Shown in pieces: positions 1-8,976 of a DNA stretch of 64,000 nucleotides. The position numbers were made by a program, and so were the translations under genes. Numbering within the stretch: the stretch's first letter is position 1; each line of letters begins with the position of its first letter. The notes beneath the pieces were generated by a model that saw only the letters and a program-made list of their open reading frames with translations, searched no databases and was not told where the DNA came from. Origin of the DNA: Fen-1258 sp947085815 (GTDB taxonomy: Bacteria > Bacteroidota > Ignavibacteria > Ignavibacteriales > Melioribacteraceae); NCBI GenBank assembly GCA_947085815.1, contig CAMTXU010000002.1, forward strand, positions 101,300-165,299, in the 5' to 3' direction.

Positions 1-1
1 C

Positions 2-175
2 ACTTCGCAGATATCACTATTTGGTCCAACAAATCCGTTCAACTGGGCTCCCATTGGCTCAGAAAAGTTTTTTATAAGAAAATCGGAATTGATTGATGAT
101 ATCTCTGTTGATGATGTTTACAATCTGGTTAAGCTTATTGTTGAAAAGCAGATGAGTGCCGATGAAAAAACCTAA
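2..175 (+). CDS. glycosyltransferase family 9 (heptosyltransferase-like), 3' end
   Basis: Open frame entering from the left edge and ending at the TAA at 173-175. The visible C-terminus contains SLFGPTNPFNWAPIG, which matches the conserved sugar-nucleotide-binding stretch near the end of GT9 lipopolysaccharide heptosyltransferases (FGPTxP..). These enzymes transfer heptose or related sugars onto lipid A/core at the inner membrane. Only about 57 residues are in the window, so the acceptor cannot be inferred. The stop lies inside the beginning of the next gene (14-nt overlap), suggesting translational coupling. Confidence 0.7.
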   Translation, partial: TSQISLFGPTNPFNWAPIGSEKFFIRKSELIDDISVDDVYNLVKLIVEKQMSADEKT

Positions 176-1727
176 GAAATACATAGCCGCAATTGATGTC
201 GGAACAAATTCGTTTCATCTGATAGTTGTAGAGGCGAAGGCTGACGGCAACTTTGAGATAGTTGACCGGGAACGTGAAGTTATTCGCTTGGGAGAAGGTA
301 ATGTAGGCGATATTAAAATTATTATTCCGGAGGCGATCGAACGTGCCGTTCAAACCCTTAGACGGTTCAAAAGAATTGCCAATTCTCATGGCGCCCAAAT
401 AAGAGCGGTTGCAACAAGCGCTGTGCGCGAGGCTCTCAACAAAAATGAAATAATAAAAAAAGTATTCGATGAAACAGGTTTAGAAATTGAAGTAATAAGC
501 GGTTATGAAGAAGCTCGTTTAATCTATCTTGGAATTTTGAAATCTGTTCCTATATATGATAAAAAAACTTTAGTGATTGATATCGGGGGCGGGAGTACAG
601 AGTTTTTAATCGGAGAGAAAGGGAAGACTCATTATTCGGCAAGTCTCAAGTTAGGCGCTGTCCGCCTCACGCAAAAATTTTTCAGGGGTAAGGAACTGAC
701 ACAAGAATCAATAAAAGAGTGCCGCAATTGGGTTCATGGAGAATTATTTAATATTGCCGAAGCGGCAAAGCGTATTGGATTTGACCAATGCGTAGGTTCA
801 TCCGGCACAATCATGGCAACAGGATCTATGATTGATGCACTGATCAAAAAGAAAAAAACTCAGAATATGCTTTTTAATAATTATGAGATAACGAGAAAAG
901 AAATATCCATTATACGCGATGAGGTTTTAAAAAGAAAAACCGATGATCAAAGAAAAAAAATACCGGGTCTGGATGATAAGCGTGCGGATATAATCCCCGC
1001 CGGTATAATAATTCTTGATGAAATTTTCACCCTATTGGGATTGGAGAGAATGACGATTTCCTCTTACGCTCTAAGGGAGGGAATAATAATTGATACTTTA
1101 CAAAAAGGTCAAGCAGGTGAGAAGCAGCCAACTTTTATTGATATCAGGAGGGATAGTATAAGTCAACTGGCTTCAACATGTGAATTTGACCAGGATCATT
1201 GTAATTATGTCTCATATTTATCGCTCCAACTCTATGATCAAATGCAGTCATTACACAATTTAGATAATGTATGCCGCGAGTACCTTGAAGCCGCGGCGAT
1301 ACTTCACGATGTCGGATATCAAATTTCTCACACAAATCATCATCATCATAGTTACTATATCATTAAGAATAGCGAGTTACTCGGGTTCAACGAAACTGAA
1401 ATCAGCATAATTGCTTATGTGGCTCGGTATCATCGGAAGAGTCATCCAAAGCAAAGTCACGAGGATTTCTCCAATCTAACGGAGAAGACGCAATTGATAA
1501 TCAAAAAATTATCTTCAATCCTTCGAGTGGCTGATGCTCTTGATAGAACTCATTCTAAGGTCGTTCTTAAAATCAAAACAAGAGTTTCAAAACAGAATGT
1601 TGTTCTTAAAATTTTCGTGGATAAGAACAAAAATCCGGAAATTGAATTGTGGAATCTTGACAGACGAAAGGCTCTATTCGAAGAAGTATTTTCGAAAAAG
1701 ATAGTTGTTGAGGTAATAGCATGCTAA
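162..1727 (+). CDS. ppx: Ppx/GppA exopolyphosphatase/guanosine pentaphosphatase with HD domain
   Basis: The N-terminal half is an ASKHA-fold Ppx/GppA domain: AIDVGTNSFHL near residue 10, VATSAVREA near 85, the phosphate-binding VIDIGGGSTEFLIG near 138, and GSSGTIMATG near 212. The C-terminal third carries an HD-type domain (AILHDVGYQISHTNHHHH, HD around residue 382) as in the long Ppx/GppA form. Family members release phosphate from polyphosphate and/or convert pppGpp to ppGpp; which substrate is used here cannot be read from sequence. I chose ATG 162; a GTG at 156 in frame is possible. It overlaps the preceding GT9 gene by 14 nt and runs convergent with the kinase gene downstream. Confidence 0.9.
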   Translation: MKKPKKYIAAIDVGTNSFHLIVVEAKADGNFEIVDREREVIRLGEGNVGDIKIIIPEAIERAVQTLRRFKRIANSHGAQIRAVATSAVREALNKNEIIKKVFDETGLEIEVISGYEEARLIYLGILKSVPIYDKKTLVIDIGGGSTEFLIGEKGKTHYSASLKLGAVRLTQKFFRGKELTQESIKECRNWVHGELFNIAEAAKRIGFDQCVGSSGTIMATGSMIDALIKKKKTQNMLFNNYEITRKEISIIRDEVLKRKTDDQRKKIPGLDDKRADIIPAGIIILDEIFTLLGLERMTISSYALREGIIIDTLQKGQAGEKQPTFIDIRRDSISQLASTCEFDQDHCNYVSYLSLQLYDQMQSLHNLDNVCREYLEAAAILHDVGYQISHTNHHHHSYYIIKNSELLGFNETEISIIAYVARYHRKSHPKQSHEDFSNLTEKTQLIIKKLSSILRVADALDRTHSKVVLKIKTRVSKQNVVLKIFVDKNKNPEIELWNLDRRKALFEEVFSKKIVVEVIAC

Positions 1728-1748
1728 ATTATTAATCTGAGTTTACTC

Positions 1749-4019
1749 TTAGGCAGTTGGAAGAGTAATATAGAATGAAGAACCTTCCCCCTTATTGCTG
1801 ACAACCCTAATATCTCCGCCAAGTTTTGTAATCATCTCATGACAAAGAATTAAACCGAGCCCCGTTCCAACTTCGCCTTCCGTTCCTTTTTGTGAATGGC
1901 TTTTATCTATTCTGAACAAATTTGCAATCCGTTCTTCATCAATGCCTACACCGGTATCGCTGATACATATTTCCACAAACTTGTTTATGAATTGAGATGA
2001 GACTGAAATTTTACCGCCTCTCTCGGTAAACTTGATTGCATTGGAAATTAAATTTTCCAGAATCGAGCTTAAAAATCTTTCATCCGCTAATACGAAGATT
2101 TCTTCACCAACGGTATCTTGGAGTGTAATTGATTTCGCAATGGCATTCGGAGTAAGAAGATTTAGCACATAGGTAATAGCCGTTTGCAACTCCAATCTTT
2201 CCGGATTGCATTCCATTCTGTCCGATTGAAGCCGCGACCAGCTTAACAAATGATCTATCAACTGATACAAATTTTTTGTTGCTCGATTGATATTGGTAGA
2301 AATCCTTGTTATTTCTTCCTTTGTCAATTCATCCGCATTTTCTTCCAATATATTTGAAAATCCTAGTAATCCTTGAAACGGAGATTTCAGGTCGTGAGCC
2401 ACAATAGAAAAAAACTTATCTTTTGTGGCGTTTATCTCTTTTAGTCGTTCTTGTGATTTTTCCAATTCGTCAAGGAGACATTTTTGAGCAGTAATATCTG
2501 AGAATGTTGTAAAGATTCGATATGGTTTCGATTCTCCATCTCTAAATTCCGGAATCGCATCGAGCAGAATCCATTTGTCAATTTTTTCTTTGGGATTATA
2601 GATCTTGAGCAGAACATCTGTCTTTTTTTGTCCGCTTTTTAAGGCTGCAATTGAGGGATGCTCTTTTATATGGTAATTTTGGTCGCCCTTGTGAATGTTT
2701 CTCCATTTTGGATCAATAGATAGTTGTCCCAGCATCTGATCACTTGAGAGTCCCAATATCTTAAAGGCGGCGGAATTAGCCGAAATTATTTTACCATCTT
2801 CATCCTGATAAATAATGCCCTGAGTCATCGATTCGAAGAGGGTACGATATGTTTGCTCGGACTCTCTAATAATTTTTTCATTTATTTTCTTCTCGCCTAT
2901 ATCACGTACAATGACACAGAGTACCTCTTTGTTTAAGTAGCTGACTATGCTGATGGTTACTTCAACGTCCATTAATGAACCATCCTTTCGTCTCTCACAT
3001 CTTTCGCCGGTGGAAATATTTCTGGATATAACCGCGGAATTAAATGGCTCACCAATTTTGTTAACATTATTAGCCATCAAATCGAATGCTGTTAAATTGA
3101 GTAATTCTTCCTCGGAATAGCCGGACATTTTTTGATATGCCAGATTTGATTTAATTACTTTAAATGTCTCAATTTCGTAAAGAATTATTCCGTCTCTACT
3201 TTGTTCAACCACCGCACGGTAACGCTCCTCGCTTCTCATGAGCGCTTCGGCGGCATTCTTTTTAACTGAGATGTCTCTAAACACCAATACAGCGCCTGAA
3301 ATTTTTTCATATTCATCTTTGATCACCGATGTTGTAGCTTCAATTATAATGGAAGATGTATCGAATCGCTGAAGAATCATTTCTTTATTTTTAATTTCGT
3401 CTGAGCGGGATTGTAGCAACATCATAACGGGATTTTCCAAACCGGAGTTTGTATCATAATCGATAACATTAAAAATATTGCTGACCATTTGCCCCAATAG
3501 ATCCATCTTATTTGTAGCTAATATTTCTACAGCGGCATTATTTGCGAAGTTAATTTTTCCGTCAATATCGGTTGTTATGATTCCATCGTTGATATTCTTT
3601 AAAGTTGCGTCAAGCCATATTTCATTTTTACGCCGTCTCGATTCGATGTTAAATTTATAAAGCGCAACTTGTATAGTAGTTTCTAATTCTCTCTGTTCAA
3701 AAGGCTTTAATAAAAAACCATACGGCTCGGTAAGTTTAGCTCTTTCCAAAGTCTTATCGTCTGAGAAAGCAGTAAGATAGATAATAGGAATGTTCTTTTT
3801 TGAATGAATAAGTTCGGCAGTTTCTATACCATCAATTCTCCCGCCGATATGGATATCCATTAGAATTAAATCGGGGGATAGGGCAACTACTTTCTCTACG
3901 GCTTCTTCTCCGTTTGTAACAGTGGAGATAACTTCATACCCTGCACGTTTTAATCTATGGGAAAGTTCCATAGCAATTATTATCTCATCCTCAACTATTA
4001 ATATCTTCCACTTGTGCAT
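1749..4019 (-). CDS. receiver-PAS-PAS-PAS hybrid histidine kinase
   Basis: 756 aa with an N-terminal receiver domain (phospho-acceptor D55 in LILMDIHIGG, K105 in LLKPF), then about three PAS modules (roughly residues 135-255, 262-378, 388-515), a HisKA domain with the H-box FFSIVAHDLKSPFQG (H542), and a HATPase domain with N-box ENLISNAIKFT (about 656), G1 ISDTGVGID (about 687) and G2 GTGLGL (about 718). No transmembrane segment is evident, so it is probably cytoplasmic. The receiver-first order suggests an intermediate in a phosphorelay that takes its phosphate from another kinase; the signal is unknown. It begins 4 nt after a truncated two-component propeller gene on the same strand. Confidence 0.92.
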   Translation of the reverse strand: MHKWKILIVEDEIIIAMELSHRLKRAGYEVISTVTNGEEAVEKVVALSPDLILMDIHIGGRIDGIETAELIHSKKNIPIIYLTAFSDDKTLERAKLTEPYGFLLKPFEQRELETTIQVALYKFNIESRRRKNEIWLDATLKNINDGIITTDIDGKINFANNAAVEILATNKMDLLGQMVSNIFNVIDYDTNSGLENPVMMLLQSRSDEIKNKEMILQRFDTSSIIIEATTSVIKDEYEKISGAVLVFRDISVKKNAAEALMRSEERYRAVVEQSRDGIILYEIETFKVIKSNLAYQKMSGYSEEELLNLTAFDLMANNVNKIGEPFNSAVISRNISTGERCERRKDGSLMDVEVTISIVSYLNKEVLCVIVRDIGEKKINEKIIRESEQTYRTLFESMTQGIIYQDEDGKIISANSAAFKILGLSSDQMLGQLSIDPKWRNIHKGDQNYHIKEHPSIAALKSGQKKTDVLLKIYNPKEKIDKWILLDAIPEFRDGESKPYRIFTTFSDITAQKCLLDELEKSQERLKEINATKDKFFSIVAHDLKSPFQGLLGFSNILEENADELTKEEITRISTNINRATKNLYQLIDHLLSWSRLQSDRMECNPERLELQTAITYVLNLLTPNAIAKSITLQDTVGEEIFVLADERFLSSILENLISNAIKFTERGGKISVSSQFINKFVEICISDTGVGIDEERIANLFRIDKSHSQKGTEGEVGTGLGLILCHEMITKLGGDIRVVSNKGEGSSFYITLPTA

Positions 4020-4023
4020 CTAG

Positions 4024-4539
4024 TCAATTATCCCAGATTATTTCTTTACTCAATATCTGAATTTTTGTTCCTTGATTAGGCTCAATCAAAATTTTTACCG
4101 CAAGTTGGTTTGTTAACATCTTCACTAATCCTAATTCCAATGATGAGGGAAGATTTCTTATAAAACTCCATTTATCGTTCTTGAAAATAGCCAAGGGAAC
4201 GGTACAATGGTAGGGAACAGTAATAATATTATTGCTGCTATCAATTTTAATTTGAAAATATTCTGTTCGCAGCAATCTATCTTTTCCTCCGTAATTTTTC
4301 CACAAGTAACCGTCATAAACTAAGACCCCAACTCCGGTGGTAAACCACAACCGACCCTGTTTATCTTGGGCAGCATCGTGAGCGAAATTTGTGTATAATC
4401 CATTTTCGAGAGTATATGTGCTTGCCGGAAAACTTTGTGAGCTCAATTGCACGGTGGAAAATAGGAATAGAACTAAACATCCCCATTCGTACCTACATCG
4501 ATTAAAAAAGCGTATCCCATTCATAATTATCCAATTCAC
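4024..4539 (-). CDS. truncated two-component regulator propeller protein
   Basis: 171 aa with an N-terminal hydrophobic export signal (residues about 18-35, GCLVLFLFSTVQLSSQ) and then one Reg_prop-type blade (LENGLYTNFAHDAAQDKQGR followed by LWFTTGVGVLVYDG). Full-length proteins of this kind are periplasmic beta-propeller sensors of 700-1400 aa ending in Y_Y_Y, transmembrane and kinase domains; this one stops after one or two blades. It is immediately upstream of the cytoplasmic hybrid kinase, so it could be the relic of a sensor that once fed that kinase or a short secreted accessory protein. An internal ATG at 4524 is an equally plausible start. Confidence 0.55.
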   Translation of the reverse strand: MNWIIMNGIRFFNRCRYEWGCLVLFLFSTVQLSSQSFPASTYTLENGLYTNFAHDAAQDKQGRLWFTTGVGVLVYDGYLWKNYGGKDRLLRTEYFQIKIDSSNNIITVPYHCTVPLAIFKNDKWSFIRNLPSSLELGLVKMLTNQLAVKILIEPNQGTKIQILSKEIIWDN

Positions 4540-4645
4540 CTATTATCTCATTATCGTAAAATTTTCAGACAATTCAAGAGGATTAAGAAGAAAAAGTTCA
4601 TCTAATTGCATGACGGTTCTAAAAATTATCGAATGGAAATATTTA

Positions 4646-4690
4646 ATCCCGCCAAAGGCGGGACAGAGAAAACGCAAAGTCCGCAGAGGA
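4646..4690. repeat. short palindromic intergenic repeat
   Basis: A perfect small hairpin, CCCGCC-AAA-GGCGGG, is followed by a tail (ACGCAAAGTCCGCAGAGG) whose text resembles the ACGCAAAG ends of the repeat at 8888-8970. Together with that copy it looks like one dispersed repeat family. The rest of the 280-bp gap upstream of asnS shows no gene. Confidence 0.5.
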
Positions 4691-4757
4691 TATTGATATT
4701 TTTAGAACCGCCTTACAATCAATAATTCGTCCAAACAAGAAGGATAATGAGAGATTT

Positions 4758-4790
4758 TTTGCTTTTATAACCAAGCGTTAATTATATTTG
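4758..4790 (+). promoter_or_regulatory. Bacteroidota-type promoter for asnS-nuo
   Basis: TTTG at 4758-4761 and TATATTTG at 4783-4790 are separated by 21 nt, matching the known Bacteroidota vegetative consensus TTTG-N17-23-TAnnTTTG. The asnS ATG lies 28 nt downstream. Seen in sequence; promoter activity is inferred. Confidence 0.45.
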
Positions 4791-4818
4791 GCAACCAAAA
4801 TCAAAAATCAATTTAATT

Positions 4819-6117
4819 ATGAAACCAGAAGTTTACATCAAAGACCTCAAAGATCATTTAGGAAGAGAAGTAACGTTAAAAGGATGGCTGTATAATAAAA
4901 GATCCAGCGGAAAAATCAAATTCTTAATTTTACGTGACGGCAGCGGTTATGTTCAATGTGTAGTTTTCAAAGGAAATGTTCCTGAAGAAATTTTTGAGAA
5001 CGCAGATAAACTTACTCAGGAATCATCTTTTCAGGTTACCGGAAAGGTGAAAGCCGAGCCACGATCCGTGGGCGGATTTGAACTCGAAGCCACTGATGTA
5101 AAAATAATTTCAATTGCCGGTGAATATCCCATCACTCCCAAAGAACATGGTATTGAATTCTTAATAGATAACCGCCATCTCTGGGTCAGATCGAAGAAGC
5201 AGGTTGCCATTCTAAAGATCCGCGCACGCGTTGTTAAAGCGATCCGGGACTTTTTCGATTCACGCGGATTTATTTTATTCGATCCGCCGATTATTACACC
5301 GAGCGCTTGCGAAGGTACTTCAACTCTTTTTGAGATGGATTATTTTGATCTTGGAAAAGCTTACTTAACTCAATCGGGACAACTTTATGAAGAGAGCGGG
5401 GCAATGGCTCTTGGAAAAGTTTATTCATTTGGTCCAACATTCCGCGCTGAAAAATCTAAGACACGCAGGCATTTGACCGAGTTCTGGATGGTTGAGCCGG
5501 AAATGGCATTCTTTGATCTCGAAGATGACATGGACCTTGCCGAAGAATTTTTAGAGTATATAGTTCAAACAGTTCTTACGGATATGAAGGAAGAGTTGAA
5601 GGAACTTGAACGAGACTTAACTAAACTGGAATGTGTTCAAAGACCGTTCCCGCGAATCTCTTACACGGATGCGGTTGAGATTTTAAAGAAAAAAGGGGTC
5701 GATTTTCAGTGGGGAAATGATCTCGGTGGCTCGGATGAGACTTTAATCGGTGAGGAATTTGACCGCCCGGTTATGATTCATCGCTATCCTTCCGAAGTGA
5801 AAGCTTTCTATATGAAACGCGATCCTGAAAATCCTAAAGTTGCTCTTGCCGTTGACGTAATAGCGCCCGAAGGCTACGGCGAGCTGATTGGAGGTAGCCA
5901 GCGTGAAGATAACTTAGATTTCTTGCTTGAAAGAATTAAAGAACATAATCTGCCACAATCATTTTTTGAATGGTATCTCGATCTAAGAAGATTTGGATCG
6001 GTCCCGCATGCCGGTTTTGGTCTCGGTCTTGAAAGAACAGTAAGCTGGATTTGCGGACTCGATCATTTACGAGAAGCCATTCCATTTCCAAGAATGATTT
6101 ATAGGAATACTCCATAA
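4819..6117 (+). CDS. asnS: asparaginyl-tRNA synthetase
   Basis: 432 aa class IIb aminoacyl-tRNA synthetase charging tRNA-Asn. An OB-fold anticodon-binding domain (about residues 15-100, VTLKGWLYNKRSSGKIKFL) precedes the class II core with motif 2 FRAEKSKTRRHLTEFWMVEP (about 216) and motif 3 GFGLGLERTVSWICG (about 395). The string LTQSGQLYEESGAMALGKVY and TPSACEGTSTLFEMD favour AsnRS over AspRS, as does the short length without the bacterial AspRS insertion domain. Its stop codon abuts the ATG of nuoJ with no spacer, so the two are very likely co-transcribed. Confidence 0.93.
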   Translation: MKPEVYIKDLKDHLGREVTLKGWLYNKRSSGKIKFLILRDGSGYVQCVVFKGNVPEEIFENADKLTQESSFQVTGKVKAEPRSVGGFELEATDVKIISIAGEYPITPKEHGIEFLIDNRHLWVRSKKQVAILKIRARVVKAIRDFFDSRGFILFDPPIITPSACEGTSTLFEMDYFDLGKAYLTQSGQLYEESGAMALGKVYSFGPTFRAEKSKTRRHLTEFWMVEPEMAFFDLEDDMDLAEEFLEYIVQTVLTDMKEELKELERDLTKLECVQRPFPRISYTDAVEILKKKGVDFQWGNDLGGSDETLIGEEFDRPVMIHRYPSEVKAFYMKRDPENPKVALAVDVIAPEGYGELIGGSQREDNLDFLLERIKEHNLPQSFFEWYLDLRRFGSVPHAGFGLGLERTVSWICGLDHLREAIPFPRMIYRNTP

Positions 6118-6633
6118 ATGAATTTAGAACTGATCCTATTTATAGTTCTCGCCTCTATAGCCGCCACAACCTCGGTAATGATGATTACTCGCCCCAATCC
6201 TGTAATTGCCGCGGTATTCTTAGTGCTCAACTTTTTTGCTCTTGCCGGATTGTATCTGCTGCTCAATGCGCAGTTTATCGCGGTTGTTCAAATAATTGTG
6301 TACGCGGGTGCAATTATGGTTCTATTTTTATTTGTCCTTATGTTATTGAATACTGAAACCGAGCATAAATTATTTGTAGATAAACGTGCAATTAAATTTT
6401 TTGCAATACTCGTTAGTGCATTTGTCTTTGTCCAATTGGCTTATCTAATCTTTTTCGGTAAACCATCAAGATCATTAACACCAGATGAAGCTGCCAGCGT
6501 TAATGTTGGAACGATTCAAACAATCGGTCAACAACTTTATACTAATTATATTATTCCTTTTGAGGTCGCCGGGTTCTTACTTCTTGCGGCAACAATTGGT
6601 GCACTTGTTTTAGCAAAGAAAAAATTCGAGTAA
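6118..6633 (+). CDS. nuoJ: NADH-quinone oxidoreductase subunit J
   Basis: 171 aa with five predicted membrane helices and the NuoJ hallmark VVQIIVYAGAIMVLFLFVLM at about residue 58 (a pi-bulge helix in complex I structures). Forms part of the inner-membrane arm linking quinone reduction to proton pumping. Length is normal for the family. It starts directly after the asnS stop and is followed 5 nt later by nuoK. Confidence 0.95.
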   Translation: MNLELILFIVLASIAATTSVMMITRPNPVIAAVFLVLNFFALAGLYLLLNAQFIAVVQIIVYAGAIMVLFLFVLMLLNTETEHKLFVDKRAIKFFAILVSAFVFVQLAYLIFFGKPSRSLTPDEAASVNVGTIQTIGQQLYTNYIIPFEVAGFLLLAATIGALVLAKKKFE

Positions 6634-6638
6634 GAATT

Positions 6639-6947
6639 ATGTCCTCAATCCCGATGGAATATTATCTGATACTCAGCGCGTTTATGTTTTCTGTGGGCGT
6701 TGCCGGAGTGCTAATAAGACGTAACGCAATTGTTGTGTTTATGTGTATTGAACTCATGCTTAATTCGGCAAATCTTACTCTCGTAACTTTTTCATCTTAT
6801 CTGGGCAACCCTATTGGACAAGTATTTGTGTTTTTTGTTATGACTGTAGCCGCAGCAGAAGCCGCAGTAGGTCTGGCTATCATTATTGCAATCTTCAGAA
6901 ATAAAAAAACAGTTAATATTGACGAGATAAATATCTTTAAATGGTAA
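6639..6947 (+). CDS. nuoK: NADH-quinone oxidoreductase subunit K
   Basis: 102 aa, three membrane helices. The conserved buried glutamate is present in FMCIELMLNSANLTLV (about residue 36), with a second acidic position in AAAEAAVGLAI, both part of the proton-path chain of the complex I membrane arm. The stop overlaps the first codons of nuoL by 7 nt, a typical tight nuo arrangement. Confidence 0.96.
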   Translation: MSSIPMEYYLILSAFMFSVGVAGVLIRRNAIVVFMCIELMLNSANLTLVTFSSYLGNPIGQVFVFFVMTVAAAEAAVGLAIIIAIFRNKKTVNIDEINIFKW

Positions 6948-8887
6948 TGATAAATTTAATATACCTTACAGTTCTGCTGCCGTTGATAGGTTTTCTTGTG
7001 AATGGATTATTCGGAAGAAAAATTAAGAACGAAAAAGTCATCGGAATAATCGGAAGCGCCGCAGTCGGAATTTCCTTTCTTGTGGTTCTTGGAGCCTTCA
7101 TCCAGACACTTGGTCTTCCAGCTGAAGAGAGATCGAACACTGTCGAGCTTTTTACTTGGCTCAGAGTCGGCGGACTTCACATAAAATTCGCTTATCTCGT
7201 TGATCAACTTTCCTTAACGATGTCTCTCATCGTAACCGGAGTGGGATTTTTAATTCACGTTTACTCGATTGGTTACATGCACGGCGATAAAGGCTTCTGG
7301 AGATTCTTCGCATATCTAAATCTATTCATCTTTGCTATGATGAATTTGGTCTTAGGAGATAACTTTGTTGTTCTATTCCTTGGTTGGGAAGGCGTAGGGC
7401 TATGTTCCTATCTGCTTATAGGATTTTGGTATGACAGAAAATTTGAAAATGGTACAACATCACAAGCGGCGAAAAAAGCTTTTGTAGTAAACAGAATAGG
7501 CGACTTCGGTTTCTTGCTTGGAATGTTTTTAATCTACATGACATTCGACTCGCTAAATTTTAATCAGGTATTTTCAAGAGCCGCATCATTCCCGGTTGCC
7601 GAATCAACATTTGGTTTGATTGCGTTATTCTTATTCATCGGAGCTACAGGTAAGTCGGCACAAATTCCGTTGTTTGTTTGGTTGCCTGATGCAATGGCTG
7701 GTCCAACACCGGTTTCTGCACTAATCCATGCCGCAACAATGGTAACAGCCGGCGTTTATATGGTATCACGCACTTCAATTTTATTTGCCTCTGCTCCGGT
7801 AATTATGACTCTCGTTGCGGTGATCGGTTTGTTGACTGCTCTTATGGCTGCGACGATTGGTCTTGTTCAAAACGACATAAAAAAAGTTTTAGCATATTCC
7901 ACAGTAAGTCAGTTGGGTTACATGTTTTTAGCTGCGGGTGTTGGTGCTTTCAGCGCATCGATATTTCATGTAATGACTCACGCGTTTTTCAAAGCCCTTT
8001 TGTTTCTCGGCGCAGGCTCTGTTATTCATGGTATGCATCATGAACAAAATATTCAGAAATATGGCGGCTTGAAAAAATATATGCCTAAGACTTACATGAC
8101 ATTTTTCATAGCAACACTCGCAATCACCGGAATTCCCGGTCTATCAGGCTTCTTCAGCAAAGATGAAATTTTATGGAGCGCTTACGCAAACGGCGGATTT
8201 GTTTTCTGGCTTATAGGTGCAATCACTGCGATGCTCACTGCATTTTATATGTTTAGATTAGTTTCGCTAACATTCTACGGAACAGAAAGATTCGATCATC
8301 ATCACGTTCATCCTCACGAATCACCATCTTTAATGACCGTCCCTTTGATGATACTCGCTTTATTATCAGTTGTTGGCGGTTATATCGGAATTCCAAAAGT
8401 ATTTTCCGGTGAACATGGAAATTTATTTGAAAGTTGGTTAGAACCGATCTATGCCCCAGCGCAGGCAAAGCTTGCAACATTCGGTTCGCATACTCATCTG
8501 GAAGAAATTTTATTGATGGCTCTTTCGGTTGCCGCGGCATTGAGCGCTATCTATTTTGCTCTTCATGTTTATACAAAGAAACCGGCAATCGCTGAAAATG
8601 TTTCGAGCAGATTCAAAGGAATTTATAATCTATTGCTCAATAAATATTTTGTTGATGAAATATATGAAGCGGGAGTAGTTCAACCCATTCAAAAGGGGAG
8701 CGATCTATTTCTGTGGAAAATTTTTGATATAAAAATTATTGATGGACTCGTCAACGGACTGGCTGTTTTAGTACAATCCGGCTCCGGTATAATAAGAAAA
8801 ATTCAAAATGGCGTTACGCAATCCTACGCTCTTATTATGATGGCTGGTATTGCGGTAGTTTTATTGTGGTTAATACTTAGTCTTTAA
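6941..8887 (+). CDS. nuoL: NADH-quinone oxidoreductase subunit L
   Basis: 648 aa antiporter-like subunit with many membrane helices. Key features are FLGWEGVGLCSYLLIGFW (TM5 glutamate), PDAMAGPTPVSALIHAATMV (proton-channel helix 7/8 region), and a long C-terminal extension after about residue 500 corresponding to the lateral HL helix and its final anchoring helix. Length matches the family. A histidine-rich loop (HHHHVHPHESP, about residue 447) is common in NuoL. Overlaps nuoK by 7 nt; followed by a palindromic repeat rather than directly by nuoM. Confidence 0.96.
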   Translation: MVMINLIYLTVLLPLIGFLVNGLFGRKIKNEKVIGIIGSAAVGISFLVVLGAFIQTLGLPAEERSNTVELFTWLRVGGLHIKFAYLVDQLSLTMSLIVTGVGFLIHVYSIGYMHGDKGFWRFFAYLNLFIFAMMNLVLGDNFVVLFLGWEGVGLCSYLLIGFWYDRKFENGTTSQAAKKAFVVNRIGDFGFLLGMFLIYMTFDSLNFNQVFSRAASFPVAESTFGLIALFLFIGATGKSAQIPLFVWLPDAMAGPTPVSALIHAATMVTAGVYMVSRTSILFASAPVIMTLVAVIGLLTALMAATIGLVQNDIKKVLAYSTVSQLGYMFLAAGVGAFSASIFHVMTHAFFKALLFLGAGSVIHGMHHEQNIQKYGGLKKYMPKTYMTFFIATLAITGIPGLSGFFSKDEILWSAYANGGFVFWLIGAITAMLTAFYMFRLVSLTFYGTERFDHHHVHPHESPSLMTVPLMILALLSVVGGYIGIPKVFSGEHGNLFESWLEPIYAPAQAKLATFGSHTHLEEILLMALSVAAALSAIYFALHVYTKKPAIAENVSSRFKGIYNLLLNKYFVDEIYEAGVVQPIQKGSDLFLWKIFDIKIIDGLVNGLAVLVQSGSGIIRKIQNGVTQSYALIMMAGIAVVLLWLILSL

Positions 8888-8970
8888 TCTCTGCGTCTCG
8901 GCGCACCTGCCTACCGGCAGGCAGGTCTGCGGTAAAAGATTTTCACCGCTGAGATACAGAGACGCAAAGG
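8888..8970. repeat. nested palindromic repeat between nuoL and nuoM
   Basis: An outer imperfect inverted repeat (CTCTGCGTCTC near 8890 against GAGATACAGAGACGC near 8950, with inner GCGGT/ACCGC arms) is interrupted by a compact palindrome, ACCTGCC-TACC-GGCAGGCAGGT, at about 8904-8925. A degenerate version of that palindrome occurs inside another repeat at 12541-12665. The element lies within the nuo operon and its 3' end reaches the nuoM ribosome-binding region. Confidence 0.6.
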
Positions 8971-8976
8971 AAAAAT

